From contig VGFN01000010.1 of the NCBI GenBank assembly GCA_016868875.1, positions 1 through 23,067 on the forward strand: a stretch of DNA of 23,067 bases. Reading direction: 5' to 3'. The DNA comes from Bacteroidota bacterium. GTDB taxonomy: Bacteria; Bacteroidota; Bacteroidia; UBA7662. Positions 15,844 to 23,067 of this stretch are shown piece by piece; within the stretch, counting starts at the first letter, position 1; every line of letters begins with the position of its first letter. Below the pieces are notes generated by a model. That model ran no database searches and was not told the DNA's origin. It saw only the letters and a list, made by a program, of their open reading frames with translations. The translations under genes and the position numbers were made by a program.

Positions 15844-16989
15844 TCAGGATTCTTTGAACAATTGCCTTGCGATGACCAATTTTTGGATTTCACTGGTTCC
15901 TTCCCCAATGGTGCAGAGTTTGGAGTCACGGTAGTACTTTTCTACGGGGAAATCTTTGGTGTAACCGTATCCGCCAAAGATTTGGACGGCCTCGGTTGAT
16001 GCCCGCACCGCGACCTCTGATGCATAGTATTTGGCCATTGCGGAGACTTTGGTTACAGGCTTACCGGCATTCTTGAGCGCAGCGGCTTCCATCGTCAAGA
16101 GCTGTGCGGCTTCTATTTCAGTAGCCATATCCGCCAACTTGAAGGCAATCCCCTGGAATTCAGCAATAGGCTTCCCGAATTGTTGGCGTTCACCCGCATA
16201 CTGCACCGCTGCCTCCAAGGCCCCTTTGGCTATGCCCAGGGACAAGGCGGCAATACTGATGCGACCTCCGTCTAGAATTTTCATAGCCTGCACAAATCCA
16301 TCTCCGACTTTCCCCAAAAGGTTCTCCTTGGGGACTTTGCAGTCTTTGAAAATCATTTCCGTCGTCTCGGAACAGCGCATGCCCAATTTGTTTTCTTTGC
16401 GTCCTTGGAGCCAACCTTCGGTGCCCCGCTCCACCACCAAGGCAGAAATGCCATGGGAATCCAAGAGCTCCCCCGTTCTCACCATGACTACCGCAATTTC
16501 CGCAGAATTCCCGTGGGTTATCCAACATTTGGCACCATTCAATAGCCAATGATCGCCCTTATCCACTGCGGTCGTCAACATCCGCATCGCATCCGATCCG
16601 GTATTGGGCTCGGTCAAACCCCAAGCTCCGATCCACTCGCCCGATGCCAAACGAGGCAACCAGCGGCGCTTCTGTTCTTCGTTCCCAAAAGCCATGATAT
16701 GGCCTGTGCACAGGGAGTTATGAGCCGCCATGGAAAGCCCTATGGAAGGATCCGCCTTGGACAGTTCCACAATGGCCTCTACATATTCCTCGTAGCCCAA
16801 ACCGGTTCCCCCATAGGCCTCGGGAACCAAAACGCCCATCAACCCCAATTGCCCCATTTCTTTAAACAAATCGCGAGGGAATTCCTGGCTCTCATCCCAT
16901 TCCATGGAGAAGGGCTTGATTCGACGCATGGCAAATTCCTTCACGGAAGAGCCAATCATGCGGGTGCTTTCTGAGGTCTTAAAATCCAT
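15844..16989 (-). CDS. Acyl-CoA dehydrogenase
   Basis: FAD-dependent enzyme that desaturates an acyl-CoA at C2-C3, passing electrons to electron-transfer flavoprotein; 381 residues, the standard cytosolic length. It has the three family domains: an N-terminal helical part (MDFKTSESTRMIGSSVKEF), a beta domain with WGLTEPNTGSDA and WITHGNSAE, and a C-terminal helical bundle with RQQFGKPIAEFQ and QIFGGYGYTKDFPVEKYYRD. The catalytic base is Glu363 in IGEGTSEIQ, the position used by short- and medium-chain enzymes. Chain length or a branched substrate cannot be set from sequence alone. ATG at 16989. A perfect TAnnTTTG box only 4 nt before the ATG suggests its own promoter and a leaderless or nearly leaderless mRNA. 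Confidence 0.95.
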   Translation of the reverse strand: MDFKTSESTRMIGSSVKEFAMRRIKPFSMEWDESQEFPRDLFKEMGQLGLMGVLVPEAYGGTGLGYEEYVEAIVELSKADPSIGLSMAAHNSLCTGHIMAFGNEEQKRRWLPRLASGEWIGAWGLTEPNTGSDAMRMLTTAVDKGDHWLLNGAKCWITHGNSAEIAVVMVRTGELLDSHGISALVVERGTEGWLQGRKENKLGMRCSETTEMIFKDCKVPKENLLGKVGDGFVQAMKILDGGRISIAALSLGIAKGALEAAVQYAGERQQFGKPIAEFQGIAFKLADMATEIEAAQLLTMEAAALKNAGKPVTKVSAMAKYYASEVAVRASTEAVQIFGGYGYTKDFPVEKYYRDSKLCTIGEGTSEIQKLVIARQLFKES

Positions 16990-16993
16990 GGCT

Positions 16994-17024
16994 CAAAACT
17001 ACGCCTAAACCAAGAAGCCACCAA
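16994..17024 (-). promoter_or_regulatory. Promoter of the acyl-CoA dehydrogenase gene
   Basis: Minus-strand TTG (17022-17024), a 20-nt spacer and TAGTTTTG (16994-17001) match the Bacteroidota TTG/TAnnTTTG promoter. The box ends 4 nt before the ATG, so the start site would fall on or next to the start codon. Confidence 0.55.
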
Positions 17025-17043
17025 CGGCAGAGTTCCTCTTTCC

Positions 17044-17685
17044 TTAGGGCTTCAGGTAAGGCAAAGCCCTCAGCCATTGCGATGAGTCTGTGCCTAGGAT
17101 TTGAAAAAGTTCGTTGCTTGAACGATAAGGCCCATGCTGGCGACGGTAGGCCACCATACGCTTTGCAAGCGACCAACCCACGTAAGGGTGATTAGACAAA
17201 ACCTCCACATCCGCTTTGTTGATACTTATTTGTTGAATCGACGAGCTTTCCAATGTAACATACCTCTGCACAACCTCAAACGTGATGCTATCCATCCCGT
17301 AGACTTCCAGCAATTGATGGGCATGAACAAAACCTCCTAACCTGTTCCGATAAGTCCAAATTCTTCGTGCCAAGGAAGGCCCTACCCCTCGTAATCGCAT
17401 CAATTCGCTCGTGTCTGCCTTGTTCAAATCGATATGTTCCCCGGGCCTAAGTTTGGATAAAAACGCTTTGCCTTCTTGGGTATTTTTCCTGTTCAGCCTT
17501 TCTTCATCCTGCACCTCCTGAATCAACCCCAAGAGATAGGGATCCTTAACCTCTACCGACCCTTCATTGGGCATTGACCATTCCCGGAAGGCGGGGACCG
17601 CCCAAGTCATTAGGGACAAGAATCCCAAACCCAGGGCCTCTTGCTTACCAATACGAGCTATGGAATAAACCCAAAACGATCTCAT
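17044..17685 (-). CDS. Membrane-anchored protein with two helix-hairpin-helix (ComEA-like) domains
   Basis: 213 residues from the ATG at 17685; a TTG 9 nt upstream is less likely because it overlaps the preceding small gene. A hydrophobic segment at about residues 17-30 (LGLGFLSLMTWAVP) should anchor the protein, leaving the rest outside the cytoplasm. Two helix-hairpin-helix repeats follow: 85-131 (IDLNKADTSELMRLRGVGP) and 153-204 (ISINKADVEVLSNHPYVGW). The fold binds DNA non-specifically in ComEA, the DNA-uptake receptor; that role is suggested but not shown, since no other competence gene lies in the window. The second repeat has NHPYVG instead of the canonical GVG turn, so it may bind DNA less well. 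It is third in an apparent operon after the transporter and the 47-residue ORF. Confidence 0.85.
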   Translation of the reverse strand: MRSFWVYSIARIGKQEALGLGFLSLMTWAVPAFREWSMPNEGSVEVKDPYLLGLIQEVQDEERLNRKNTQEGKAFLSKLRPGEHIDLNKADTSELMRLRGVGPSLARRIWTYRNRLGGFVHAHQLLEVYGMDSITFEVVQRYVTLESSSIQQISINKADVEVLSNHPYVGWSLAKRMVAYRRQHGPYRSSNELFQILGTDSSQWLRALPYLKP

Positions 17686-17690
17686 CGATA

Positions 17691-17834
17691 TCAAGCAACA
17701 TCTCCATCCGAATCATGGGTTGAATTCTCCGTGGATTCAGGTGGACTATTCAACACCTTCCACAAAAAAAATCCGGTAAATGCCGTAACAATTCCTTGAG
17801 ATAGCAGCAAGGTAATCAAAGCAAGGTTGGTCAT
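17691..17834 (-). CDS. 47-residue single-span membrane peptide, possible MetS-like transporter subunit
   Basis: A complete small ORF, ATG at 17834 and TGA at 17691-17693. It starts 34 nt after the stop of the LeuT-like transporter and ends 5 nt before the ATG of the helix-hairpin-helix gene. The product has a hydrophobic helix at about residues 4-28 (LALITLLLSQGIVTAFTGFF, then LWKVL) and a polar acidic tail (PPESTENSTHDSDGD). Tiny one-helix partners occur beside some neurotransmitter:sodium symporters, such as MetS beside MetP of Corynebacterium. The architecture and position fit that idea, although I cannot align it to MetS with confidence. Tight spacing on both sides supports translation. 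It could instead be a translational spacer with no protein function. Confidence 0.6.
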   Translation of the reverse strand: MTNLALITLLLSQGIVTAFTGFFLWKVLNSPPESTENSTHDSDGDVA

Positions 17835-17868
17835 CGTTCTCAGGTTTGAAAGAATTAAGGGATTTGAA

Positions 17869-19383
17869 TTAAATTCTTGTTTTACGGCGGCGGTAAGCTA
17901 CATAAACAGCGTAGGCGATTCCGGCATAGAGTGCGAGCAAGAGAATTCTCGCTCCCTGAACGTAATGGTTGCCTGGGTTCTGAATTTTGGAGATAATATC
18001 CGGCAAGGACCCCAAAAAGACCGCGAGCAAAATAAGCGGGGTGACGTATTGAATTATGAAGCGGTACACCGTTGGAATTTTCATATCGGCCCCTTCGTTA
18101 ATTTCTTTCCAGCCTTTGTCCATTCCAAAAACCCATGCAAACAAAATGACTTCGAGCAAGGCAAAGAGCACCAAACTGACCGTCCCCGCCCAATAATCGT
18201 ATTCATCAAAAACCCCTTCGTTGAAGAAGAAAACAGTGGGCGCACCCAACACCAAAACAATCAACCCAAAAGTCCACGCGGAGGGACCACGCTTCCACCC
18301 AAATTCATCCCTCAAAAATGCCATGACCGGGGTCCCCATAGCCAACGATGAGGTAATTCCTGCAAAAAACAAAAGGCCAAACCAGCATGTACCTGCAACG
18401 GCCCCCATCAATGGGCCCCATTGGGTAAACAAATACGGCAAGGTTTTGAACCCTAGTCCCAAACCGCCACTTTTGGTTAGCTCAACCACTTGGTCCACGC
18501 CTAAATAGCCAATCGCAATTGGAATGAGAATGGAGCTGCCCAAGACAACCTCCACAAACTCATTCATCCAACCTGCGGACATGGCGTTCAATGCAATATC
18601 TTGTTTGCTGCGGACATAGGCCGCATAACATTGTATGGAACCCATGCCTACGCTCAACGTAAAAAAGATTTGTCCTGCGGCAGCTAACCAAACTTTGGTA
18701 TTCCAGATAGAGTCAAAATTGGGAGTCCACAAAAAATTCAAGCCAACCGTTCCATCCAACAAAGCCCCAAATTCACCAGCTTTGAGGGTAATTCCTTTGT
18801 AAGCCAAAAACAAACCGAACAGCAGGAGCAGTGGCATCCCCACTTTGGCCGCTTTCTCCACACCACCGGACAGTCCTTTAGAAAGAATATAGGTATTCAA
18901 CAACAGGCAAAGCAACCAAAAATATATGGCTGTATGATTTTGATTCATGGTGATGTAGGAAGCAAAATAATTTGCAACCCCATCCTGTCCCATTCCGTCA
19001 AATCCACCTTGAATAAACATCCATACATAATTCAATGTCCAACTTTCCAGGTAGCAATAATAGGCTGCCACGGCAATGTTGGTGAATATCCCAAAGACAC
19101 CTACATATTTCCACAAGGCTCGCTTCGGATCCAACTCATGCAAAATGAAAGGGGTTGAATGGTTCCCTTTCTTCCCACCAAAACGTCCTGTTGCCCACTC
19201 AACCCACAACAGGGGAATACCCATCAACAGGAAGCAGACCAAATAAGGGATGATAAAGGCCCCTCCCCCATTCTGAATAGCCTGTACGGGGAATCGAAGA
19301 AAATTGCCAAGCCCTACCGCATTGCCCGCCATGGCAAGAATTAAACCCAATCGGGATCCCCATGACTCTTGATTGCTGCTCAT
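17869..19383 (-). CDS. LeuT-type sodium-dependent amino-acid transporter (NSS/SNF family)
   Basis: Inner-membrane symporter of 504 residues that should import an amino acid with Na+. It is strikingly LeuT-like: Asn21, Ala22 and Asn27 in GNAVGLGNFLRFP, Tyr109 (LeuT Tyr108), FFTLS at 240-244, Asn274 and Glu278 (LeuT Asn286 and Glu290), and Thr344-Ser345 in FAGITSS. Both Na+ sites therefore look intact, and the retained Glu278 predicts chloride independence. Substrate-pocket changes are visible: LeuT Phe259 is Met247 and Ile359 is Met349, so the substrate may differ from leucine/alanine. About 12 membrane helices are expected and an Arg/Lys-rich C-terminus ends the chain. ATG at 19383, 9 nt after the SDR gene, so the two are probably cotranscribed. 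Confidence 0.95.
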   Translation of the reverse strand: MSSNQESWGSRLGLILAMAGNAVGLGNFLRFPVQAIQNGGGAFIIPYLVCFLLMGIPLLWVEWATGRFGGKKGNHSTPFILHELDPKRALWKYVGVFGIFTNIAVAAYYCYLESWTLNYVWMFIQGGFDGMGQDGVANYFASYITMNQNHTAIYFWLLCLLLNTYILSKGLSGGVEKAAKVGMPLLLLFGLFLAYKGITLKAGEFGALLDGTVGLNFLWTPNFDSIWNTKVWLAAAGQIFFTLSVGMGSIQCYAAYVRSKQDIALNAMSAGWMNEFVEVVLGSSILIPIAIGYLGVDQVVELTKSGGLGLGFKTLPYLFTQWGPLMGAVAGTCWFGLLFFAGITSSLAMGTPVMAFLRDEFGWKRGPSAWTFGLIVLVLGAPTVFFFNEGVFDEYDYWAGTVSLVLFALLEVILFAWVFGMDKGWKEINEGADMKIPTVYRFIIQYVTPLILLAVFLGSLPDIISKIQNPGNHYVQGARILLLALYAGIAYAVYVAYRRRKTRI

Positions 19384-19392
19384 AATTAATTG

Positions 19393-20325
19393 TTAAGTGG
19401 AAATTGGTTCATTATTCTTGGATTGAACGCCAAATTGTTCCAAAATCATGGCGATACCCTCTTCCAAGGTATGGGGTGAATAATTCAAATCTCGCCTTGC
19501 CTTGTCAATGAGGAAGCCGCTCAAAAGTGGTCGGGCCGCTGGCTGTCCCAAGGCCGTTGTGGTAGTGGGTTCTATTAATCTCTCTTTTAACTGAAAGTAC
19601 CTGGCAATACGCCTCGCCATTTCCAGGACGGACATGTACTCCCCCCCGCTAATGTTGTAAATCCCTGTGGCTTTGCGCAAGGCCACTTGGCAGCAGCCCT
19701 CCGCCAAATCTTCTGCCAAGGTGGGTGTTCGAAATTGATCCGACACGATGCGAATTACGCGACCTTCTTCCAAAGACTTTTTGACCCACAACACAATATT
19801 GGAACGACTCATGTCTGCGGCCAAACCATAGACCAGCACCGTCCGCACGATGGACCAAGGGCCCGCATATTGCCTGATTATTTGTTCGGCATCGGTCTTG
19901 GATTGCCCATAAATACTCAAGGGATTGGGTTCATCCTCTTCCAGATAGGGGCCGCTTTGTCCGTCAAAAACAAAATCAGTAGACAAATGAACCAAATGGG
20001 TCCCCCAGGGTTCACAGGCCTCGGCCACAAAACGCACCGCATCCACGTTGTTCGTTCGGCATGCGTTCGGGTCTTTCTCGCAATCGTCAACCTGGGTCAT
20101 GGCTGCTGTATGGATCACGCAATCGGGTCTGTATTCTGCCATAAAATCCCTAACCGCCTCGCGGTTGGTAACATCGAGGGACCTGTAGGCATACGAACCA
20201 GAGCCCATGGCAAGTCGCTGCTCTCCTCGCCCTGTAGCCATAATTTGGAGGCCCGGCTCTTGAGCCAAGCGGTGGAGCAACTTTTGCCCCAACAAGCCGT
20301 TAGCCCCTGTAATCAGTACTTTCAT
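19393..20325 (-). CDS. RmlD-like NAD(P)-dependent SDR family protein
   Basis: Extended short-chain dehydrogenase/reductase of 310 residues. The Rossmann motif is GANGLLG (7-13); the catalytic pair is Tyr139-Lys143 (YGQSK), with STDFVFDG at 115-122 as in dTDP-4-dehydrorhamnose reductase. C-terminal substrate-domain features (VSDQFRTPTLAEDLAEG, then GIYNISGGE) are also RmlD-like. RmlD makes dTDP-L-rhamnose, but no rmlABC genes are nearby, so the true substrate may be another nucleotide sugar or something else. ATG at 20325. It is the first gene of the apparent operon with the transporter. Its upstream region has TATTTTG, one T short of the -7 consensus. Confidence 0.88.
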   Translation of the reverse strand: MKVLITGANGLLGQKLLHRLAQEPGLQIMATGRGEQRLAMGSGSYAYRSLDVTNREAVRDFMAEYRPDCVIHTAAMTQVDDCEKDPNACRTNNVDAVRFVAEACEPWGTHLVHLSTDFVFDGQSGPYLEEDEPNPLSIYGQSKTDAEQIIRQYAGPWSIVRTVLVYGLAADMSRSNIVLWVKKSLEEGRVIRIVSDQFRTPTLAEDLAEGCCQVALRKATGIYNISGGEYMSVLEMARRIARYFQLKERLIEPTTTTALGQPAARPLLSGFLIDKARRDLNYSPHTLEEGIAMILEQFGVQSKNNEPIST

Positions 20326-20417
20326 CCCTGTTGATCTGAATTGCTAGCGCAAAATAGCCATAAGGAAGCCAATATCCGCTGTTAAACGCATAGACCACTT
20401 AGCCAGCCTGCGTGGCC

Positions 20418-20447
20418 TTGCGTCGTTCCTGCATCGGTGTATATTTG
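20418..20447 (+). promoter_or_regulatory. Promoter of tRNA-Pro
   Basis: TTG at 20418-20420, a 19-nt spacer and TATATTTG at 20440-20447 match the Bacteroidota promoter consensus in both elements and spacing. Transcription would begin near 20453, about 32 nt before the tRNA. The rest of the 393-nt gap between the SDR gene and the HAD gene holds only this tRNA unit and the next promoter. Confidence 0.75.
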
Positions 20448-20484
20448 CATCCCGGTTTAAGACCGGGGGCCTCAAGGAGGTCAT

Positions 20485-20559
20485 CGGGGTGTAGCGCAGT
20501 CCGGTTAGCGTACACGTCTGGGGGGCGTGTGGTCGGAGGTTCGAATCCTCTCACCCCGA
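20485..20559 (+). tRNA. tRNA-Pro (anticodon GGG)
   Basis: 75-nt cloverleaf. Acceptor CGGGGTG/CACCCCG, discriminator A, anticodon loop CTGGGGG within ACACGT/GCGTGT (one T-G pair), T arm GGTTCGAATCC. CCA is not encoded. It stands alone with its own promoter and terminator. Confidence 0.95.
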
Positions 20560-20575
20560 CGAATATTTTTTTTTG

Positions 20576-20606
20576 AATGCCTCTTGGATACCAAGGGGCA
20601 TTTTTT
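20576..20606 (+). terminator. Intrinsic terminator of tRNA-Pro
   Basis: AATGCCTCTTGG (20576-20587) pairs with CCAAGGGGCATT (20591-20602) as a 12-bp stem with one T-G pair and a 3-nt loop, running straight into TTTTTT (20601-20606). A separate run of nine T precedes it at 20566-20574. Confidence 0.85.
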
Positions 20607-20631
20607 GATCCCTTAAAAGTTTACTGAGGTT

Positions 20632-20661
20632 TTGACCTGCTTGGAATTTCAAGTAATTTCG
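20632..20661 (+). promoter_or_regulatory. Candidate promoter of the HAD-family gene
   Basis: TTG at 20632-20634, a spacer of exactly 19 nt and TAATTTCG at 20654-20661, which matches TAnnTTTG at all but one fixed position. The ATG lies 57 nt downstream. Confidence 0.5.
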
Positions 20662-20718
20662 AGGCGATACTCTATATCCAATTGACCACTAAAATTCAAA
20701 AACGCTTACGTCCAATTA

Positions 20719-21147
20719 ATGGAAAATAATCTCAACAAAGCCCAGGATGAATACGGGCGATTGGCCAGTCCTGTACTTCCCGAAGGGGTCAAAAATTACC
20801 TGATCGACATCGATGGAACCATCTGCGAAGATGTACCCAACGAGGAGCCGGAGCGCATGAAAGACTGCGCTCATTACCCCGATGCCTTGGATACCTGCAA
20901 CCGCTGGTACGATGAAGGGCATGTCATCACCTTTTTTACGAGTCGAACCGAGGATTTGCGGGAAATCACCGAAGCCTGGCTCCAAAGCAGGGGCTTCAAG
21001 CACCACGGACTGCTTATGAACAAACCCAGAGGCGGCAACTACCATTGGATTGATAACCATATGGTCAAAGCCACCCGCTACGAAGGTCGCTTCACGGACC
21101 TTGTGAAAGTGACCAAATCCATCGAGGTCTTCCGTGAGGACCTTTGA
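20719..21147 (+). CDS. Small HAD-superfamily hydrolase-like protein
   Basis: 142-residue protein. HAD motif I is LIDIDGTICED with the nucleophile Asp30 and acid Asp32; motif II is probably Thr74-Ser75 in FFTSRTEDL; a lysine follows in MNKPRGGNYHW (Lys102) and Asp112 in WIDNH could complete the Mg2+ site. There is no room for a large cap domain, so it would be a capless HAD enzyme acting on a large or exposed phosphate substrate. The NKPRGGNYHWIDNH block looks distinctive for its subfamily. I recall close relatives in Bacteroidota being labelled phosphoheptose isomerase, but the sequence has HAD features and not the SIS fold of that enzyme. ATG at 20719; the preceding TAATTTCG box may drive it. 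The substrate is unknown. Confidence 0.82.
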   Translation: MENNLNKAQDEYGRLASPVLPEGVKNYLIDIDGTICEDVPNEEPERMKDCAHYPDALDTCNRWYDEGHVITFFTSRTEDLREITEAWLQSRGFKHHGLLMNKPRGGNYHWIDNHMVKATRYEGRFTDLVKVTKSIEVFREDL

Positions 21148-21197
21148 CGACCCCATCCCTAACCATAAGCCTTTTGAAATTTCTAAATTGACCCCTT

Positions 21198-23067
21198 ATG
21201 CATTCCATAGTAAACTTTCGAGTTCTACCAATTTTGACCGCTCTTGCAGTCTCTGCCCTTATTGTTAACACCATGAACCCCAGCCAAGCGCAAAACATAA
21301 CCCCTCCCGATGTTCGCCCTATACCGCACACCACGGTTGTGCACGGGGATACCCTGGTTGATCCTTATTTCTGGCTCAATCAACGCGAAAATCCGGAGGT
21401 CCTGGATTACCTACGCGCCGAGAATGCCTATGCAGAAGCCAAACTTGCCCATACCAAGGACCTGCAAGCCAAGCTCTTTGAGGAAATGAAAGGGAGGATC
21501 AAAGAGGACGATCGCAATGTCCCCTATTTCTCGAAGGGGTATTGGTATTATTCCAAAGTGCAAAAAGGTCAGGATTATGCAGTCTATTGCCGACGCATGG
21601 GCAGCATGGAGGCCCCGGAAGAAATCATGCTCGATGCCAATCGCTACGCCGAAGGGCATGGGTATTTCAATGTTACGGGCCTCAAAGTAAGCCCTGACAA
21701 TCGTTACCTCCTGTTCTTCATGGATACCGTGGGCAGGCGCCAATATACATTGTGCGTGAAGGACCTTCGCTCTGGAAATGATCTGCCGGATCGTGTATTT
21801 CCAGCGAACGGTTCCGCCGCATGGGCTGCCGATAACCGGACGATTTTCTTTGGAACCTCGGACGCCCAGACCCTGCGGGCTGATTGCATTTGGAAACACC
21901 GGCTTGGACAGGATGCAACCCGCAAAGAGTTAGTCTTTAAGGAGATGGACGAAACCTTCAGCACCTATGTCTTTGCCGGAAAATCCGAAGATTTCCTTTA
22001 TATCCTGAGCTCAAGCACCTTGAGCGCGGAACAACGTTACCTCCCGGCCGACAAGCCTGACGATGCCTTCAGGATCATCAGCCCACGCCAAAAAGATTTA
22101 CTTTATTCCGTCGAAGACTATAACCGCGAATTTTATTTGCTCACCAATTACAAGGCCCTGAATTTCAAGCTAATGAAAGCTGATGTGGGGACTTCAAAAC
22201 CTGATCAATGGCAAGAAGTGATCCCCCATCGCCCCAAAGTGCGTTTGGAAGGCATTGAAATTTTCAGCGATTACTTGGTTATCGAAGAGCGAGAAGCAGG
22301 CCTCAAGAGGTTAAGGGTACGACGCTGGGACGGATCCGATGATCACTACTTGGCCTTCCCCGATCCCGTCTACACCGTGGGTACGGAAATCAACCGAGAT
22401 TACAAGAGCTCAGAACTTCGCTACTCGTATTCCTCCCTCACCACCCCGACTCGAATCGTGGCCTATGATATGGCCAAGCGTCTTGAACGTGTTCTCAAGA
22501 CCCAGGAAGTGGTTGGTGGACATCAGCCCTCGGATTACCGGTCAGAGCGCATTTGGGTCAAGGCCTCCGACGGCACGGAAATTCCGGTATCCTTGGTGTA
22601 CAAGAAAGACCTGCGTCGCCAAGAAGGCAATCCTACCTTGCTCTACGGATACGGGAGCTACGGGATAACCATGGAAGCCTATTTCAGCATGAATCGTTTG
22701 AGTTTGCTGGACCGGGGCTGGGTATTTGCCATCGCTCACATTCGGGGGGGTGAGGAAATGGGTCGTGCATGGTACGAAGACGGCAAACTTCTCCAGAAGA
22801 AAAATTCATTCACCGATTTTATTGCCTGCGGTGAGGCCATGCTTTCGTTAGGCTATTGCGAGACGGGGCAATTGTACGCCATGGGGGGCAGCGCTGGTGG
22901 CTTGCTGATGGGCGCCGTCATGAACATGAGGCCAGACCTATGGAAAGGGGTGATTGCAGGCGTTCCCTTTGTGGATGTGATCAACACCATGCTGGATGCA
23001 AGCATTCCACTGACCACATCGGAATACGACGAATGGGGTAACCCCAACGACGAAACCTATTATCGTT
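21198..23067 (+). CDS. Protease II / oligopeptidase B-like S9 peptidase, exported (5' part, truncated by window edge)
   Basis: The frame runs from the ATG at 21198 to the window end without a stop, giving 623 codons. A signal peptide is likely (residues 1-31, hydrophobic VLPILTALAVSALIV, cleavage after SQA). The N-terminal S9 signature is HGDTLVDPYFWLNQRENPEV. A seven-bladed propeller occupies roughly residues 110-470. The alpha/beta hydrolase part shows YGYGSYGI, IAHIRGGEEMGRAWYEDGK and the nucleophile Ser565 in MGGSAGG. The Asp and His of the triad lie beyond the edge, in the missing 100-150 residues. Protease II enzymes cut short peptides after Arg/Lys; a periplasmic or envelope location is inferred from the signal peptide. 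The HAD stop is 50 nt upstream, so cotranscription is possible. Confidence 0.93.
   Translation, partial: MHSIVNFRVLPILTALAVSALIVNTMNPSQAQNITPPDVRPIPHTTVVHGDTLVDPYFWLNQRENPEVLDYLRAENAYAEAKLAHTKDLQAKLFEEMKGRIKEDDRNVPYFSKGYWYYSKVQKGQDYAVYCRRMGSMEAPEEIMLDANRYAEGHGYFNVTGLKVSPDNRYLLFFMDTVGRRQYTLCVKDLRSGNDLPDRVFPANGSAAWAADNRTIFFGTSDAQTLRADCIWKHRLGQDATRKELVFKEMDETFSTYVFAGKSEDFLYILSSSTLSAEQRYLPADKPDDAFRIISPRQKDLLYSVEDYNREFYLLTNYKALNFKLMKADVGTSKPDQWQEVIPHRPKVRLEGIEIFSDYLVIEEREAGLKRLRVRRWDGSDDHYLAFPDPVYTVGTEINRDYKSSELRYSYSSLTTPTRIVAYDMAKRLERVLKTQEVVGGHQPSDYRSERIWVKASDGTEIPVSLVYKKDLRRQEGNPTLLYGYGSYGITMEAYFSMNRLSLLDRGWVFAIAHIRGGEEMGRAWYEDGKLLQKKNSFTDFIACGEAMLSLGYCETGQLYAMGGSAGGLLMGAVMNMRPDLWKGVIAGVPFVDVINTMLDASIPLTTSEYDEWGNPNDETYYR

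Noticed and set aside
19687..20334. 215-codon open frame on the plus strand
   Set aside because: Antisense to the RmlD-like gene. Composition is that of a shadow frame, with no family features.
20326..20417. Promoter of the RmlD-like gene on the minus strand
   Set aside because: Only TATTTTG, one T short of the consensus, with no TTG at the right distance; too weak to list.
20716..21156. 146-codon open frame on the minus strand
   Set aside because: Exact mirror of the HAD-family gene, which has a DIDGT motif and a promoter-like sequence on the plus strand.
21411..21899. 162-codon open frame on the minus strand
   Set aside because: Antisense to the protease II-like gene, whose plus-strand frame is unbroken and carries the S9 motifs.

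Overview
The window is a bacterial chromosome segment from the phylum Bacteroidota. Evidence: a type IX secretion (T9SS) C-terminal sorting domain at the left edge; a DUF3467 gene directly after rpoC, as is usual in this phylum; promoters of the Bacteroidota type (TAnnTTTG -7 box, TTG about 19-20 nt upstream) before several genes; and almost no Shine-Dalgarno sequences. Order or family cannot be fixed safely from this stretch.

Layout. (1) 1-920, + strand: the 3' end of a secreted PKD/T9SS protein. (2) 961-14629, - strand: a long translation/transcription block. In transcription order it is tRNA-Thr(TGT), tRNA-Tyr, tRNA-Gly, tRNA-Thr(GGT), tuf, tRNA-Trp, secE, nusG, rplK, rplA, rplJ, rplL, rpoB, rpoC, DUF3467. 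This keeps the ancient tRNA-tufB-secE-nusG-rplKAJL-rpoBC order known from E. coli. Hairpins lie at tuf/tRNA-Trp, at rplL/rpoB and after the DUF3467 gene. (3) 14703-20325, - strand: in transcription order an RmlD-like SDR protein, a LeuT-type amino-acid transporter, a 47-residue membrane peptide, a membrane-anchored double helix-hairpin-helix protein, an acyl-CoA dehydrogenase, rpsU (bS21) and a XerC/XerD-type recombinase. (4) 20417-23067, + strand: tRNA-Pro(GGG) with a clear promoter and terminator, a small HAD-family protein, and a secreted protease II-like S9 peptidase that runs off the right edge.

How it works together. Region 2 supplies translation factors, ribosomal stalk and L1-arm proteins, the SecE translocon subunit and RNA polymerase. 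Its expression is probably tuned by one upstream tRNA promoter and internal hairpins. Region 3 is mixed housekeeping; rpsU, xerC and the acyl-CoA dehydrogenase each have a candidate promoter of their own. The transporter and the small peptide look like a two-part importer.

This is mostly conserved core genome. I see no mobile element, CRISPR array, defence island or clearly new multi-gene system. The best leads are the 47-residue ORF beside the LeuT-like transporter, the perfect 18-bp hairpin between rplL and rpoB with a probable TTG start for rpoB, the CCTCCTT motif in the rpsU leader, and promoters placed almost on the start codons of the acyl-CoA dehydrogenase and xerC.
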